In this document: piece after piece, positions 11,291 through 21,538 of the stretch
How the letters are laid out: each line of letters begins with the position of its first letter
How positions within the stretch are numbered: the stretch's first letter is position 1
NCBI RefSeq assembly: GCF_003573695.1
Contig: NW_020621936.1
Span: 3,100,001-3,164,000 of the forward strand
Source of the DNA: Papaver somniferum
Taxonomy: Eukaryota > Streptophyta > Magnoliopsida > Ranunculales > Papaveraceae
Length of the DNA stretch: 64,000 bases
Direction: 5' to 3'
The notes under the pieces: model-generated
Seen by the model: only the letters and a program-made list of their open reading frames with translations
The model's database searches: none
What the model was told of the DNA's origin: nothing
Made by a program: the position numbers and the translations under genes

Positions 11291-11665
11291 ATGGCTAGCT
11301 TTGTCAGATCGTTTTCAAAGAAAAATAGTTTGAAAAATAAAATAACCCTTAATTCAGAAGAGGTCATAATGCACGACATTGAAAAACAATTACAAAATTG
11401 GAATATTTCTAAAGTTCCAGTTAATGAAGTATATAAGAAAGGATTAAACCAGGAATTTCTTATTAGAGTGGATTGTCAGGCAGCTAAGGAAGTATTGGTA
11501 AAGGATGTTAAAAATTTAGCCTCTCGGCAAATTTTTGAAAGATGGCAAGCCATTTTATCAGCGTTTGATTTCAAAATTGAATATATAAAAGGTGAAACTA
11601 ATTCTCTACCTGATTTATTGACTAGTGAATTTTTGCAGGGGAAGCATGGACTGCCAGATAACTAG
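11291..11665 (+). pseudogene. Chimeric frame: movement-protein N-terminus fused to RNase H C-terminus
   Basis: The first 51 codons match the start of the movement protein of copy A. At about 11,444 the frame passes without interruption into the end of RNase H (GLNQEFLIRVDCQAAKEVLV) and stops at 11,665. An internal deletion joined the two parts in frame. The chimera has neither the 30K core nor the RNase H catalytic residues, so no viral function is expected, but it sits directly behind an intact viral promoter and leader. Confidence 0.75.
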
Positions 11666-12321
11666 GGGAAAGGCTCCTCAATTTTCTTACCCATCTCCTA
11701 ATAAAAGGAACAAAATTAATCCTATTTTGATTAAAGGAAATCCAAATAAGGGAAAACAATATTCTTCTTCAGAAGAAAAGTCCGCTTTTAGCGGTAGAAA
11801 CAGAACATGCTAACAGAGATCCTGCAGAAGTTGCAAGCATGTACTTAAAAGAGCATATTTTACCACATTATGGTAAAACTAGAGAGTTTTACGAAACAAT
11901 ACTCATAGAGACAGGATCTATCCTTTTAACACATAACACGACCAACAGTAATGGTAATGGTCCTCATGCGTTCTCCAAGCTTGTTATTCTTAAGGTCTTA
12001 TCATATCGAGATTGGGGAATGAACCCTCATGGGTTAAAAAAATTCAATGATCACCCCCATATCAAACCGAGATCATATTCTTATACTAATTATATTAAAG
12101 CATGGACACATATTTTTTGCTATCAAACTCAGAGATTCTCTCATTCCTGGTATATTGGATTTAAACTCAATACAATCAAAGAGCTACCAAATTGGTTTAG
12201 AGCATGGCTAAGTATCTGGGGGCCATGCCCGGAGATTTTACCTGCATATATTGTAGATATGTTAAATAAGTTTATCAAGGCTAATAGCCAATCTTATGAT
12301 ATAAGAAGATTAATGCAGTAG
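11646..12321 (+). pseudogene. Second viral frame, copy B
   Basis: The ATG at 11,646 overlaps the stop of the preceding frame (11,663-11,665) exactly as in copy A. A deletion near 11,785 shifts the frame. The remaining 11,839-12,321 is open for 160 codons and keeps the aromatic C-terminal domain (HSWYIGF, LPNWFRAWLS) uninterrupted, where copy A is frameshifted. It ends at the equivalent of 3660 in copy A. Function unknown. Confidence 0.65.
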
Positions 12322-12394
12322 TTCTTTATACTGTATGAAAGATGATATATTATGATATTTTGGTAATCAGAGAGAGATGAGTTGCTTGTGTTGA

Positions 12395-12590
12395 AAAAAA
12401 AAATGTTGAAATTATGATGGAGCATTTTTTAAACCAAATGGCATAACATTCCATTCATAATGTCCAAAGGGAACCGTAAATGCAGTTTTATACTTGTCTT
12501 TTTCTGCGATTTGAATTTTCCAATATCTTGACTTTAAGTCAAATTTTGAAAATATGACAGCATTATGTAATCTATCTAAAAGATCTTTTT
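12395..12590 (-). pseudogene. Inverted fragment of viral RT
   Basis: The plus-strand text matches copy A at about 5205-5390, which is minus-sense RT sequence ([21 protein letters not shown] region). It is therefore inverted relative to the rest of copy B. It ends at ATCTTTTTTA, where the next fragment begins in the opposite orientation. Confidence 0.75.
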
Positions 12591-13198
12591 TAAGATTCCT
12601 TGGTCACAATATTAATAAAGGTACTATAATACCTATAGAACGGGCTATATCCTTTGCTGATAAATTTCCTGATGAAATCAAGGATAAAAAACAATTACAA
12701 AGATTCTTAGGAAGCTTAAATTATATAGCAGATTTTTATAAGGATTTAGCTAAGGATAGCAAACCTCTATATGCAAGATTACGGAAAAACCCTGCTAATT
12801 GGAGCAGTGAGCATACAACTGTTGTTATAAAAATCAAAGCTAAAGCTAAAGAATTGCCATGCCTAACTATAGCGAATCCAACAACCACGTGTAATTTGAA
12901 CAGGGTTAGCACCAGCAGCTATGAATCCAACTTTAGTTCTAATAGAAAAACAAGAATATATAAAACTTATGCTCTATACTTAAGTCATAATAAAAATCCA
13001 AACCCATTTTCACCTGGTTTGAAGATTTTACCAAAACTTACAATTTAAATAAATATAAGAGATCGCTTAATATGTTGGAAACCCAGTTTCAATCTTATAC
13101 GACAAAAGATGGAAATGTTATTCAGTCAATCCTTCCACTAGAAGTAGTCCTTGATATCAAAGGTGCTATAGCAGCCCCATACAAATTAGAACTTAAAT
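12591..13198 (+). pseudogene. Viral RT fragment joined to capsid-N fragment
   Basis: Bases 12,591-12,886 match the RT thumb/connection ([20 protein letters not shown]) of copy A. From about 12,905 the text matches the region encoded at 8520-8690 of copy A (ESNFSSNRKTRIYKTYALYL). The two are joined through a short unmatched spacer near 12,887-12,904. The first part is open, and the frame is lost soon after 13,048. This is further evidence of internal deletion and reshuffling. Confidence 0.7.
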
Positions 13199-13224
13199 AG
13201 GAGGAATTTGGTGATTTCTGGAGG

Positions 13225-13294
13225 CCTAGTGGAACTTCTACCTGTAAAGTCCACTTTTCAGGGAGGGTAACCTGATCCCACTTTATGGTTCTGG

Positions 13295-13297
<3 letters not shown>
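13225..13297 (-). pseudogene. Inverted fragment of movement-protein C-terminal region
   Basis: The plus strand matches copy A at about 9099-9172, so the fragment is inverted relative to copy B. It is the last recognisable viral piece and is followed at once by an AT microsatellite, a typical fragile right boundary. Confidence 0.7.

Positions 13298-13301
<4 letters not shown>

Positions 13302-13354
<53 letters not shown>
13302..13354. repeat. (AT)n microsatellite
   Basis: An uninterrupted run of about 26 AT units abuts the right end of the viral cluster. AT dinucleotide runs are common integration or repair sites for plant endogenous pararetroviruses. Confidence 0.95.
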
Positions 13355-13358
<4 letters not shown>

Positions 13359-15734
13359 GTTGATCTACTTTTATTTTCATTTGTTTTTTATACAGTACCC
13401 TTAATCACGCACCTGGTGTAGCTGTTGCAGCGGGGTAATCAAGCGACATGAAGGTATATAACCATTCTGCACCACAACGTGATAACACCAATTTTGATTT
13501 TCGATGTTTTTATTTTGATTTTCCTACTGACGTTTTTTTCTTTCGAATTTTTGCTGGTGTAGGTCTTTTTTATTTTTTTTTTGCAACTTCGAGATATTTT
13601 TTTTTGCACAACCTTGAGTTTCATTATTATCCTCTTTTTTCATTATTATGATTTTCTGTGTTTAATTTGTGTTAGTGTAATTCATGGATTTGATATCAAA
13701 ATTGGTTTCTACTTATATATTAGGTGGAAGAGTATTTGGAAGTGTCTATATAGGGTTAGGGTTTATATCTAAAGACTTAATTAAAGAATTCAATCTCTAC
13801 AATTAGCTGTTAAAGTAATAACCATCAACGTTCATGCATCCTTCGCAGTGATGAAAGTGAGTCGTTTTCCCTTTTTTTCTCTAAATTTATCTCAAGTATA
13901 TATAGGAAAATCAAGTTCAAGGTTATATTTAAGGGGGTCATCAAATTGCTGGGAGAGTATGGAAAGATTACTTTTGAAGGTTCGAACACTTTTTTCCTTT
14001 TTTCTTTGTCTTATCAATTTATCATCCAGGAAATGTTAAAGGATGAATCTGAAAATGATTGCGCACATAGTTGTTAGTACCTTTATTCTTTTTGTTCACG
14101 TGATCTGAAATCCATATTTAAACTTTCTGACAGATCTTTATCAATCAACTACGAAGGTTGACGTTTGACGATCAAAATATCATAGAAATTAATGTAATAA
14201 TATGTTCTGTGCATAACCATATGGAGAATGGAGTAGTTGATAAAATAATTATATAAAAGGCAATTTTGCATGATCCTGTATAAAATTCAGCTACATACGG
14301 TTATGCACAAAACATAATGTTACAAGCTATGATGACATGGCTAAAGAATTTGTGATATATCAGCCAAAAAACAGTTATTGCGTACACTGTCATTGTAAGG
14401 ACATCATACTTTAGTCATAAATAAGATTATGCTGATTAGGTTCTTTGTTAATGATTTTGCTTTCTTAAATATTGAACAAAAATAGGAGGGAAAAAAACAT
14501 AACTAAGCACTGTAATTCCAGTTCCTAATGTTGTGTTTTCACTGTTTTGATTTTATGGTTGATTAATTGGTTTTGTGATACATTTTATATTTCAAAAGAC
14601 TTAATATTAAGATCTAAAATGGGTTTTTGGGCAGGTTGCTTAGTAGGTTGCAAACGGAGAAATAGATAGTGATGTTCCATTATTAAATCTCCTATAAATC
14701 CTTTAAAAAAGGATTGTGTTAACCGCTGCACATTCATAGATGTATTTGTACAATGCTTTTCACCAATATAGGCCCGAGACGGTGTTAAAAAACCATGGAA
14801 CTTAGTGTCGCATTCCTGCGTGACCGAGACATGAGATTATGATTTTTCTTTTTTTTTTTCTCCCTACTACTAACCTCTTAATGTGGTGATGAATTGTAGA
14901 TGGTGAGTAGTCTTGCTGCATATACATTTTAATGCTCCTCCCATTGTAAAATTTTTAGAAAAGATGTCATTTGCTTTTCCTTTACATTTTTCATAACAAT
15001 CTGTTAATCCTTCGCCCAGTGGAAAATTTGTATTTTGTTTCACATTGTTTGTTGTGTGAATGTGATGCGCACAAGTTATGGAGAGTGAAGTGCATGAGCG
15101 TGCCCAAGTATCTTGTGATTTTAAGTATACCTAGAGTTTAAACATTTTGATTTAGAGGATTTAAAATGACTGTTGATTAAAAAAATAAATATTTTCTGGG
15201 CTGAAACTTTGTTAAAAATCTTTGTTCATTCTCGAGTTTTTTACCAAGGCTTCTATTCATTAGATAGACCCAACACCTTCTAAAATTACCTTTATTTTTG
15301 TAATCGTAGGTATTAAGATTGGAATACATTTAGATTAAAAGACCTTAAAAGTATAGTGTATATGTATGGATACGCAAAGGAAGTAAAAGTAGAGTTATGA
15401 TAGGAACATAAAAAATACATCAACAAAAAGCTAGGCTTGGGATATAGTTGGGATGGGTTAGGGGTGAGCAAAACAACCATACCTGCGGATTTCATCCGGC
15501 CCAATCCGAATTTTAACAGGTGGATAGCCGTCCCATGTATTAATGGATTAGAAATGGGTAGACTTTCAGAACCGACGTTTTCATGGGTTGGTCGCGGGTG
15601 ATATATCATCCATCCGTTGGACACCCGGTCCTAGAGTTTTTTCTTGGAATTATACAAAAACATAAGTCATCGTCACTGAATGTAACCATGAAAATGGAAA
15701 ATTTCTTTACATTAGTCAAGGGCTTAAATACTAT
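13355..15734. other. Unassigned AT-rich region
   Basis: No coding region can be supported. Open frames here are short, T-rich and without known motifs. The region contains the inverted-repeat element at 14,201-14,316. Some stretches (13,430-13,500 and 13,850-14,040) have mixed composition that could be old exons, but I recognise nothing in them. Confidence 0.5.
14201..14316. repeat. MITE-like inverted-repeat element
   Basis: A 23-base arm starting TATGTTCTGTGCATAACC at 14,201 is matched in reverse complement at 14,294-14,316 with two mismatches. The 116-base unit has an AT-rich centre and no coding capacity, the form of a miniature inverted-repeat element. No clear target duplication was found at its edges, so a fortuitous palindrome remains possible. 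Confidence 0.5.
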
Positions 15735-16635
15735 GAAGTACGTGGGTTCCATCCAAAACCTCCTAATTCACAAGGAAAACCATACCAATTAACTTCCTTA
15801 CAACATCAACAAGTTCGTCTTTGGGTATTGAGACATTCAGAAGAAAATACTGAATGGGAAGAGTAAGTAGAATCCTTAACTTTGTCTCTGAATTATTTCT
15901 TTACACCATTTTGACCATATAATTTGTATAGTGTGAAGTAACCATGTCATGTATAATTGTCTTTATTGTTTCACAGGAAATACAAGGCATACAGTAATAC
16001 TTTTAACCGAAGATCAAGGAGCAAGCGTCAGGATTACATTCCCTGGTTAAGAGATCAACTTCTAGGCACTCCCATGACAGATTTTCATAGGCTCGTACTT
16101 GGCCCTTCCTTCAAGACAATTTCCTATAGAGCGTATTCGGTGAATGGTTATCTGTTTTATACAGCAGAGGCAGAGCAATATATGACTACACAAAACAGTG
16201 GAGTGACCATGGATGCCTTCACCAGCTTCAGAGCAAGCGCCAAAGATACAAACTTGGTGGGCGATGATACTTCTTACTTTGGCATTGTGAAAAAAGATAC
16301 TTGAACTCGATTATGAAGATTTCACAGAAGTTGTTTTTCTCTGTGATTGGGTCCGGGTCGAAGACAAAACAACTGGATCATATGTGGATGCAGAGACAAA
16401 CTCGAGGTTCGTCAACTTCGAAAAGTTTAAGAGAATCTCTAAAGAAGTTGACGAACCCTTCATCCATGTTTCTCAAGCTGCCCAAGCATTTTATTGCGCT
16501 GATGAGACTAGAAAGCATTGGCATCTTGTATTAGAATCTCCCAAGAGATCCGGCCTAAAGGTGGATGCTTATGAAGATCCGTATGTGTTTGATGCATCCA
16601 TGAATCAACCTTATTTCTTCAACATCTTTAGATGA
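15735..16635 (+). pseudogene. CACTA (En/Spm) transposase C-terminal region, DUF4216-like
   Basis: An exon ending EENTEWEE is followed by an intron with donor GTAAGT near 15,863 and acceptor TTTCACAG at 15,976. The frame continues KYKAYSNTF and reaches a DUF4216-type block: NGYLFYTAEAEQYMTTQNSGV, then YFGIVKK. A one-base shift near 16,295 moves the continuation ELDYEDFTEVVFLCDWV and FIHVSQAAQAFYCADE to another frame. DUF4216 accompanies the TNP2-type transposase of CACTA elements. The frameshift makes this copy inactive, and the catalytic TNP2 part is not present upstream. Confidence 0.75.
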
Positions 16636-16950
16636 CGACGAGTATTGGATGGAGATTAGGTAATATCTCTCGACTGAATGCTTGAATGCTTGCAACACTT
16701 ATACTTGTTTATATGATTTCAACCTGCTACCTTGATTAAAGTTATATTTTGAGTCTGTGTATACTTGTTCCAACAAAGAAAAGAAAGATGTCCATGTAGT
16801 TTCTTACTTTCTGGTCCTTTAACTGGTAATTAACATTTTCATTCATTTATTTCATTATTTGTGAAAGCTTTACATCTTCTATTACTTTGGTCAGTGACCT
16901 TCAGATTTGCTGTTGTATAACTTAGTTGCACTTGTTTTTGCAGAGTTAAG

Positions 16951-17243
16951 GTGGTGCAGCTGTCTGGGTTCCTGCACCAGGGAGAGAGATTTCTGGAATA
17001 CGGGCTGGTTCTTTCTACAACCTTCCTCAGGGACAACACATAGCATTCGATCCATCTCAAACTGGGCATCCAGCCTTTGCTGGGATATATCACCCAACAC
17101 GGACAATGGGAGGAGCACCTGTTCACCCTCTGCTTCAGCAGTCTCAAACCATGGATGGAGCTGTTGAAATGGTAGGACCTCCTGCAGGTGTTTATCAGCA
17201 GCAACCTCAATGCACACAGGTGAATTGGACCAATACTTACTGA
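16951..17243 (+). pseudogene. Last exon of a GBF-interacting-protein-1-like gene, probably captured
   Basis: The frame reads AVWVPAPGREISG, SFYNLPQGQHIAF, HPLLQQSQTMDGAVEM and ends VNWTNTY before TGA at 17,241-17,243. This proline/glutamine-rich end is characteristic of the plant GIP1-like (DUF1296) family, which interacts with G-box binding factors. An in-frame TAA at 16,947-16,949 follows the best acceptor (TTTTTGCAG, 16,943), so the exon must start at a later AG or be non-functional. No other GIP1 exon is in the window. It lies between the CACTA transposase remains and a candidate CACTA 3' end, suggesting capture of a host fragment. Confidence 0.7.
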
Positions 17244-17689
17244 AATAGAAAGAAGTTTCGTTATATTTTTTGGAGTTCAGAATGCTCAAGTATAATTATA
17301 ACTTAGAATGGTGTGAATTCAGTACCCATGTAAAACTTTTCGTGGTTTTTGACCTAACTATCAACTCGATTAATATAAATCGAGTTACTGTTGTAAACAT
17401 ATTTTGAATTTGGATTGAATGGTGAATGTTTCAAATGAGCATCTATTAAAGTTCAGTTTAGTGAATTTCAAATTTTATGCCAGTCAGAAATGTGAATCAG
17501 ATTTTATAAATTGTAATAAATTTCAAATTTCAAGCCAGTCAGATGAAAGCCTAGTCAGACTGGGATTCAGACGAATCAGACTTTTAAAAAGTATTCAGCC
17601 CATATAAACTACTTCTGGAAACAGGCGATTAACTTTTATATTTTCTAATTTAAAACTTTAGAAACCACTGTTAATGCCAGTATTATAAA

Positions 17690-17849
17690 TTGACTGTCAG
17701 CAAAAGTAGTATTTTTAAAGATATCAACTTCTGTGAGACACAGTCGTTTTGGAAAAAACCACTAATATATTACAACTGATGATCACAGTCGTTTTTGATG
17801 ATATTACCTCTTGTATTGCCAGTGGTTTAACTTCCATTTTACACTAGTG
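17690..17849 (+). repeat. Candidate CACTA subterminal repeats and 3' end
   Basis: CACAGTCGTTTT occurs twice (near 17,739 and 17,786) together with ACCACT/CCAGTGGTT words. The stretch ends in TTTTACACTAGTG, the reverse complement of a CACTAGTGTAAAA terminus. CACTA elements have such repeats beside their ends. No matching 5' terminus was found upstream, so the assignment is tentative. Confidence 0.4.
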
Positions 17850-19015
17850 TTTCTTGCTTGCTATTTTTTAAATTTAAGCTAGGATGAATCCAGTTTCATC
17901 CTTGCTAAATTTTTTTCTTGGCCATTTCACCCAAACTATTTTTTACTCGCCTATCTTTAAATCGATTTAAAAATATTTGGACAAATGACCCATTTTCGGT
18001 TGTCAAAACTCACAAAGTAAATCAAAACACTGTTTCATACGTTGCATGGATTAGTCATTAATCAAGGCTGGTATCGCACTATCCCATCAACAGAAAGCTG
18101 ATTTAGCACTAATTTTAAACTAAAGGCCCTACACATTTATGATTGGATGGTTAAACGCAGAACTTACGGAGCTTATCTTCGTATTAGCATACGGGTTTGA
18201 GGGTAATTGAGCGCAATAAGTCCAATGCATGGCTATCTTAAACCAGTATATATCATGGATATATATATATATATATATATATCAGACTAGCTCCTGCTTA
18301 AAAAAAAAAAGACTAGCTCCTAATTGACCACTAATTAAACTGAAGTTAATTAGTTACGATGCAAATTAACTCATGATGGCTTGCATTTTATGCGAACTTA
18401 TTGTATCCATTAGCTTTGTCAAATAATGAACACCTAACACTCATATCTTAATCTCATGGTTCCCCAAGATTTTCCATTAGATAGCCAGCTAATTAATTTA
18501 TCTACTAGAAAGACTTAAAAAGAGTGACAGCGGAAGAAGACAAGTTCAAAATCAACTTCACCTGTATGGTAGTGGTTGTGACGCAGCCGCGTAAAATATG
18601 ATACGCGCTTCTGTAAAAACTTTATTGACTTACTTTTCTTCAAATGTGAACTTTGTTTAACCTATTATGAGAAGATTTCTCCAAAAGAAAGAAGAAAAGA
18701 ATATTCTACGCCAGTGCTTGAAGATGCATACCATAGAGCTGTACTTACATGGAGTGCAGTGGGATGTCAACCACTCCAATAAGATTGGCCATTAGTTAAT
18801 TATCCGTCCCTTGGTTGAAAGAAAAAAAAAACTTAATTACCAGTTCAGTCATAGTATTCATCGATAAGAAAGAAAGAAAAAATTGATACCCGTTGCAAAA
18901 AATATGCGTAATTTGTGCCACGATAACATCTGATGCCATATAGACATCGTGACATTCTCTTTACCCCTAATAAGTTATTTCGTTAGACATCCTACAAAAA
19001 CTTACTCAGGGGAGA
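17850..19015. other. Unassigned intergenic region
   Basis: No coding region is supported. It contains an (AT)n run at 18,259-18,282 followed by a duplicated AGACTAGCTCCT word either side of an A-tract (18,283-18,325). The right end carries a purine-rich CAGGGGAGA immediately before the copia LTR at 19,016. Confidence 0.5.
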
Positions 19016-19358
19016 TGTTAGGAAACATGTTTTGTGTTTTGTGTTTCTTTGGACAGGATAGACTTGTATGTACCAATTTCAAACCATTTGAAGATAGTTT
19101 AACGCTTAATTATTTGGCTTTGGGGTAGTGCAGTGCTTCCATTAACCGAAAAGTCAATTATGCGATGTATTTACAAGTGTAAGAACAACATTTGTCTTTT
19201 ATCCTTTCTTTGTGTCCAATTTTGTTACTGTTAGTGCTTTCCAACTCTAACACGGTTTGTATCTCTTTATTATCAAAAAAATACCAATATAATGCTTCAA
19301 CAAAAAAAAATAAAAAAAAAATAATGTAATTTTATTTAACTTTTCTCATAATCTTTCA
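19016..19358 (+). repeat. Copia 5' LTR
   Basis: It starts TGTTAGGAAAC and ends TCTTTCA directly before the primer site. It shares blocks with the right LTR: TACAAGTGTAAGAA.AACATT, TTTGTATCTCTT.ATCAAAAA and TAATCTTTCATGG. The two LTRs differ by many substitutions and indels, so this insertion is old. A purine tract just upstream is unusual for a 5' LTR. Confidence 0.65.
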
Positions 19359-19368
19359 TGGTATCAGG
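19359..19368 (+). promoter_or_regulatory. Copia primer-binding site
   Basis: TGGTATCAGG directly follows the LTR terminal CA and is complementary, with decay at its end, to initiator tRNA-Met, the usual Ty1/copia primer. Confidence 0.65.
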
Positions 19369-19660
19369 TTTTTAAGGAATATTCTGGTTCTTTCATGATT
19401 TCTTGATCATTATTTTTTTTTTTACGACAACTACAAATTCTCAAAATCTCTACTATCAAATCTTGCAATGGCTTAAAATTTCTGCAAATTCATCTCTATT
19501 ATTACTCAAATTCTACTGTATCTCAAAAATTTCTTATTCATTTTTCGAAATCTTGATTTCATCATCTCTTATTATTTCTTGAAATTCTTAATCTCACAAT
19601 TTATTTTCGTTTCTACAAGTTCTTGATTTATTTATCATTTCTTGAGAATCCAGGTCTCAA

Positions 19661-20400
19661 ATGGCTACTACTTTACCTTTTCAGAATATCACCAACTTTG
19701 TGTCACTAAAGCTTAAAGTAGATGGTTCAAAATATTTGATTTGGAAAAAATCAGTTTGAATCAATTCTCATAACAGATTTATATGATGATGACACTTCTC
19801 CAACACCATCAAAAATTGTCCTTCTTAATAATGTAAAAGTTCAGAACCCCTTATTTGTTCATTGGTTAAATATGAATCGTTTTGTAATGTCTAGTATGAA
19901 TGCTACTTTTGATGATACAATATCTAGAGAAGTATCAGGTTTACTACTGCTAGACATATCTGGGTATATTCAGAGAAGTAGTTTGTTCAAAAATTCTCTG
20001 CTAGGAAATCACTTATTTGAATCCAACTATAGATAACAAATCTATTTCTGCTTATACTGGGGACTTAAAAGAATATACATAACTGATTCTCTTGCTGAAA
20101 TTGGTGAGGAAGTGGATGACTCTAACATGGTTAGAGTGTGCTTAATGGGTTTGGGGAAAGAGTATATATATAGTTTGGCATACCTGCTCAAAGTAGGAAA
20201 ACTTAATTTTCTTTCATTGTTGTTAAGTAAAGATTATTACATCATGAACAATGGTTAAAATTAGAAAATGCTGACATTGTTTCTGTTATTGAGAATAAAA
20301 ATTATGTACTTTACTACGAGAATTCTTCTAATGCCTAAACTTCCAGATCTACTTCATATAAACCTGATGCTAAGAATAAATCTCATTTTAGTTAGGTGTG
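19661..20400 (+). pseudogene. Copia gag, broken
   Basis: The ATG at 19,661 opens MATTLPFQNITNFVSLKLKV, a typical copia gag start with the following NYLxW-like SKYLIWKK, then a stop at codon 36. Later pieces in several frames resemble the gag core, including a decayed zinc knuckle near 20,395-20,440. Many stops and frameshifts make it non-functional. Confidence 0.65.
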
Positions 20401-20579
20401 TTTTTAGATATGTAAGAAGATGAGTCACGATGTGATAGGTTTCGTTTTAGGCATGTTCCTAATAAGAATTCTTTTAGTGATACTAGTAATTCAAAATCAT
20501 CTATTGAAGGGTGTGCATCTAATACTCTTCAACAAGATTTTGCTGCAATTCGAGCTAATTATATGCTCATTATTTCATA

Positions 20580-21530
20580 TCGAAATGTTGTTGCACTTTG
20601 GTCACCTGACTCAGGTGCTACTAGTCATTTGACTATAAATATTAACATTCTAGGAAAGACTAGAGTGTATGACGGTTTTATAAAGTTATGGTTGGTGATT
20701 GTACTATTCTTTCTATTGAGAAAACCAGAAATATAGTTCTTGACACAAACTCTAGTCAATTCAATTTGATGATTCTATATGTTCCAAGTATTAAGTACAT
20801 TCTTGTCAATTACAATTACAAAGTTCACCAAGGATAATAAAGAGTCACTTGATTTTTTTGGATGGGGATATGAAATAAAGTGCATGAAGGCTAGAAAAAT
20901 CCGCGCTGAAGGAAATATTCAAAATAATCTCTATCCAATTAAGGGTATTTCTTCATTTTCTTTATCTGCAACTATTTCAAAATCCAATAATTCTCCTTGG
21001 CATAGAAGATTAGGTCATACTTTAACTTTAGTGCTTAGCAAGATTGCTTCTATACTGCTACTATACAACTTGATACAACTAATTCCTATCTTTGTGAATC
21101 TTGTCAGATGGGTAAAAATCATAAATTTTGTTTTGTGAATTCTAAAAAAATTACTACTGAATTATTTTATTTGGTTTATTGTGATACTTTGGGACCTGCA
21201 CCATCTACTTCAACAATTGGTTCATATGTTATATTTTGTTTATCGAAGATTTTTTTAGATACCATTAGACATATCCTATGAAGTGTAGATCAGAAAGTTT
21301 GGCTTGTCTTTAACACTTCAAGGCTACTTCAGAAAATATATTATATGCTTCTATAAAGTTCTTTCAGCGTGACAATGTTCTAGCATTGGTAAAAGGAAAT
21401 TCAATTCTTACCTTGATGAGTATGGAATTGTGTATATAGTTTTTTTATCCCATTTGCACCAACAAAATGGCTTGGAAGAGCGCAATCATAAGCATACCAC
21501 AAAAATGGACAATACTTTGGATCTCCAGGA
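20580..21530 (+). pseudogene. Copia protease, GAG-pre-integrase and integrase remnants
   Basis: The protease motif LWSPDSGATSHLTINI is encoded around 20,595-20,645. The GAG-pre-integrase block SPWHRRLGH lies near 20,995-21,020, followed by a zinc-finger remnant CESCQMGK near 21,095. HLHQQNGLEERNHKH near 21,455-21,500 is the end of the integrase core (the E of D,D,E). Frames shift repeatedly. The sequence is cut at 21,538 by the Athila-like LTR. Confidence 0.7.
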
Positions 21531-21538
21531 TTCACTAC

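Larger units (their letters stand above)
9971..13297 (+). mobile_element. Endogenous pararetrovirus, copy B, scrambled
   Basis: This copy points away from copy A. It consists of the end of the coding region, the intergenic region, primer site and leader, and the first 51 codons of the movement protein fused to RNase H. The second frame follows, then an inverted RT piece, a forward RT piece, a forward capsid-N piece and an inverted movement-protein-C piece. Every piece has a counterpart in copy A. It is a patchwork produced by recombination before, during or after integration. Confidence 0.8.

Noticed and set aside
16839..17289. Minus-strand frames of 120-130 codons opposite the GIP1-like exon.
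   Set aside because: The plus strand has clear family motifs; the minus frames are shadows.
18258..18330. AT run with duplicated AGACTAGCTCCT as a possible transposon end.
   Set aside because: No inverted termini or target duplication; likely slippage.
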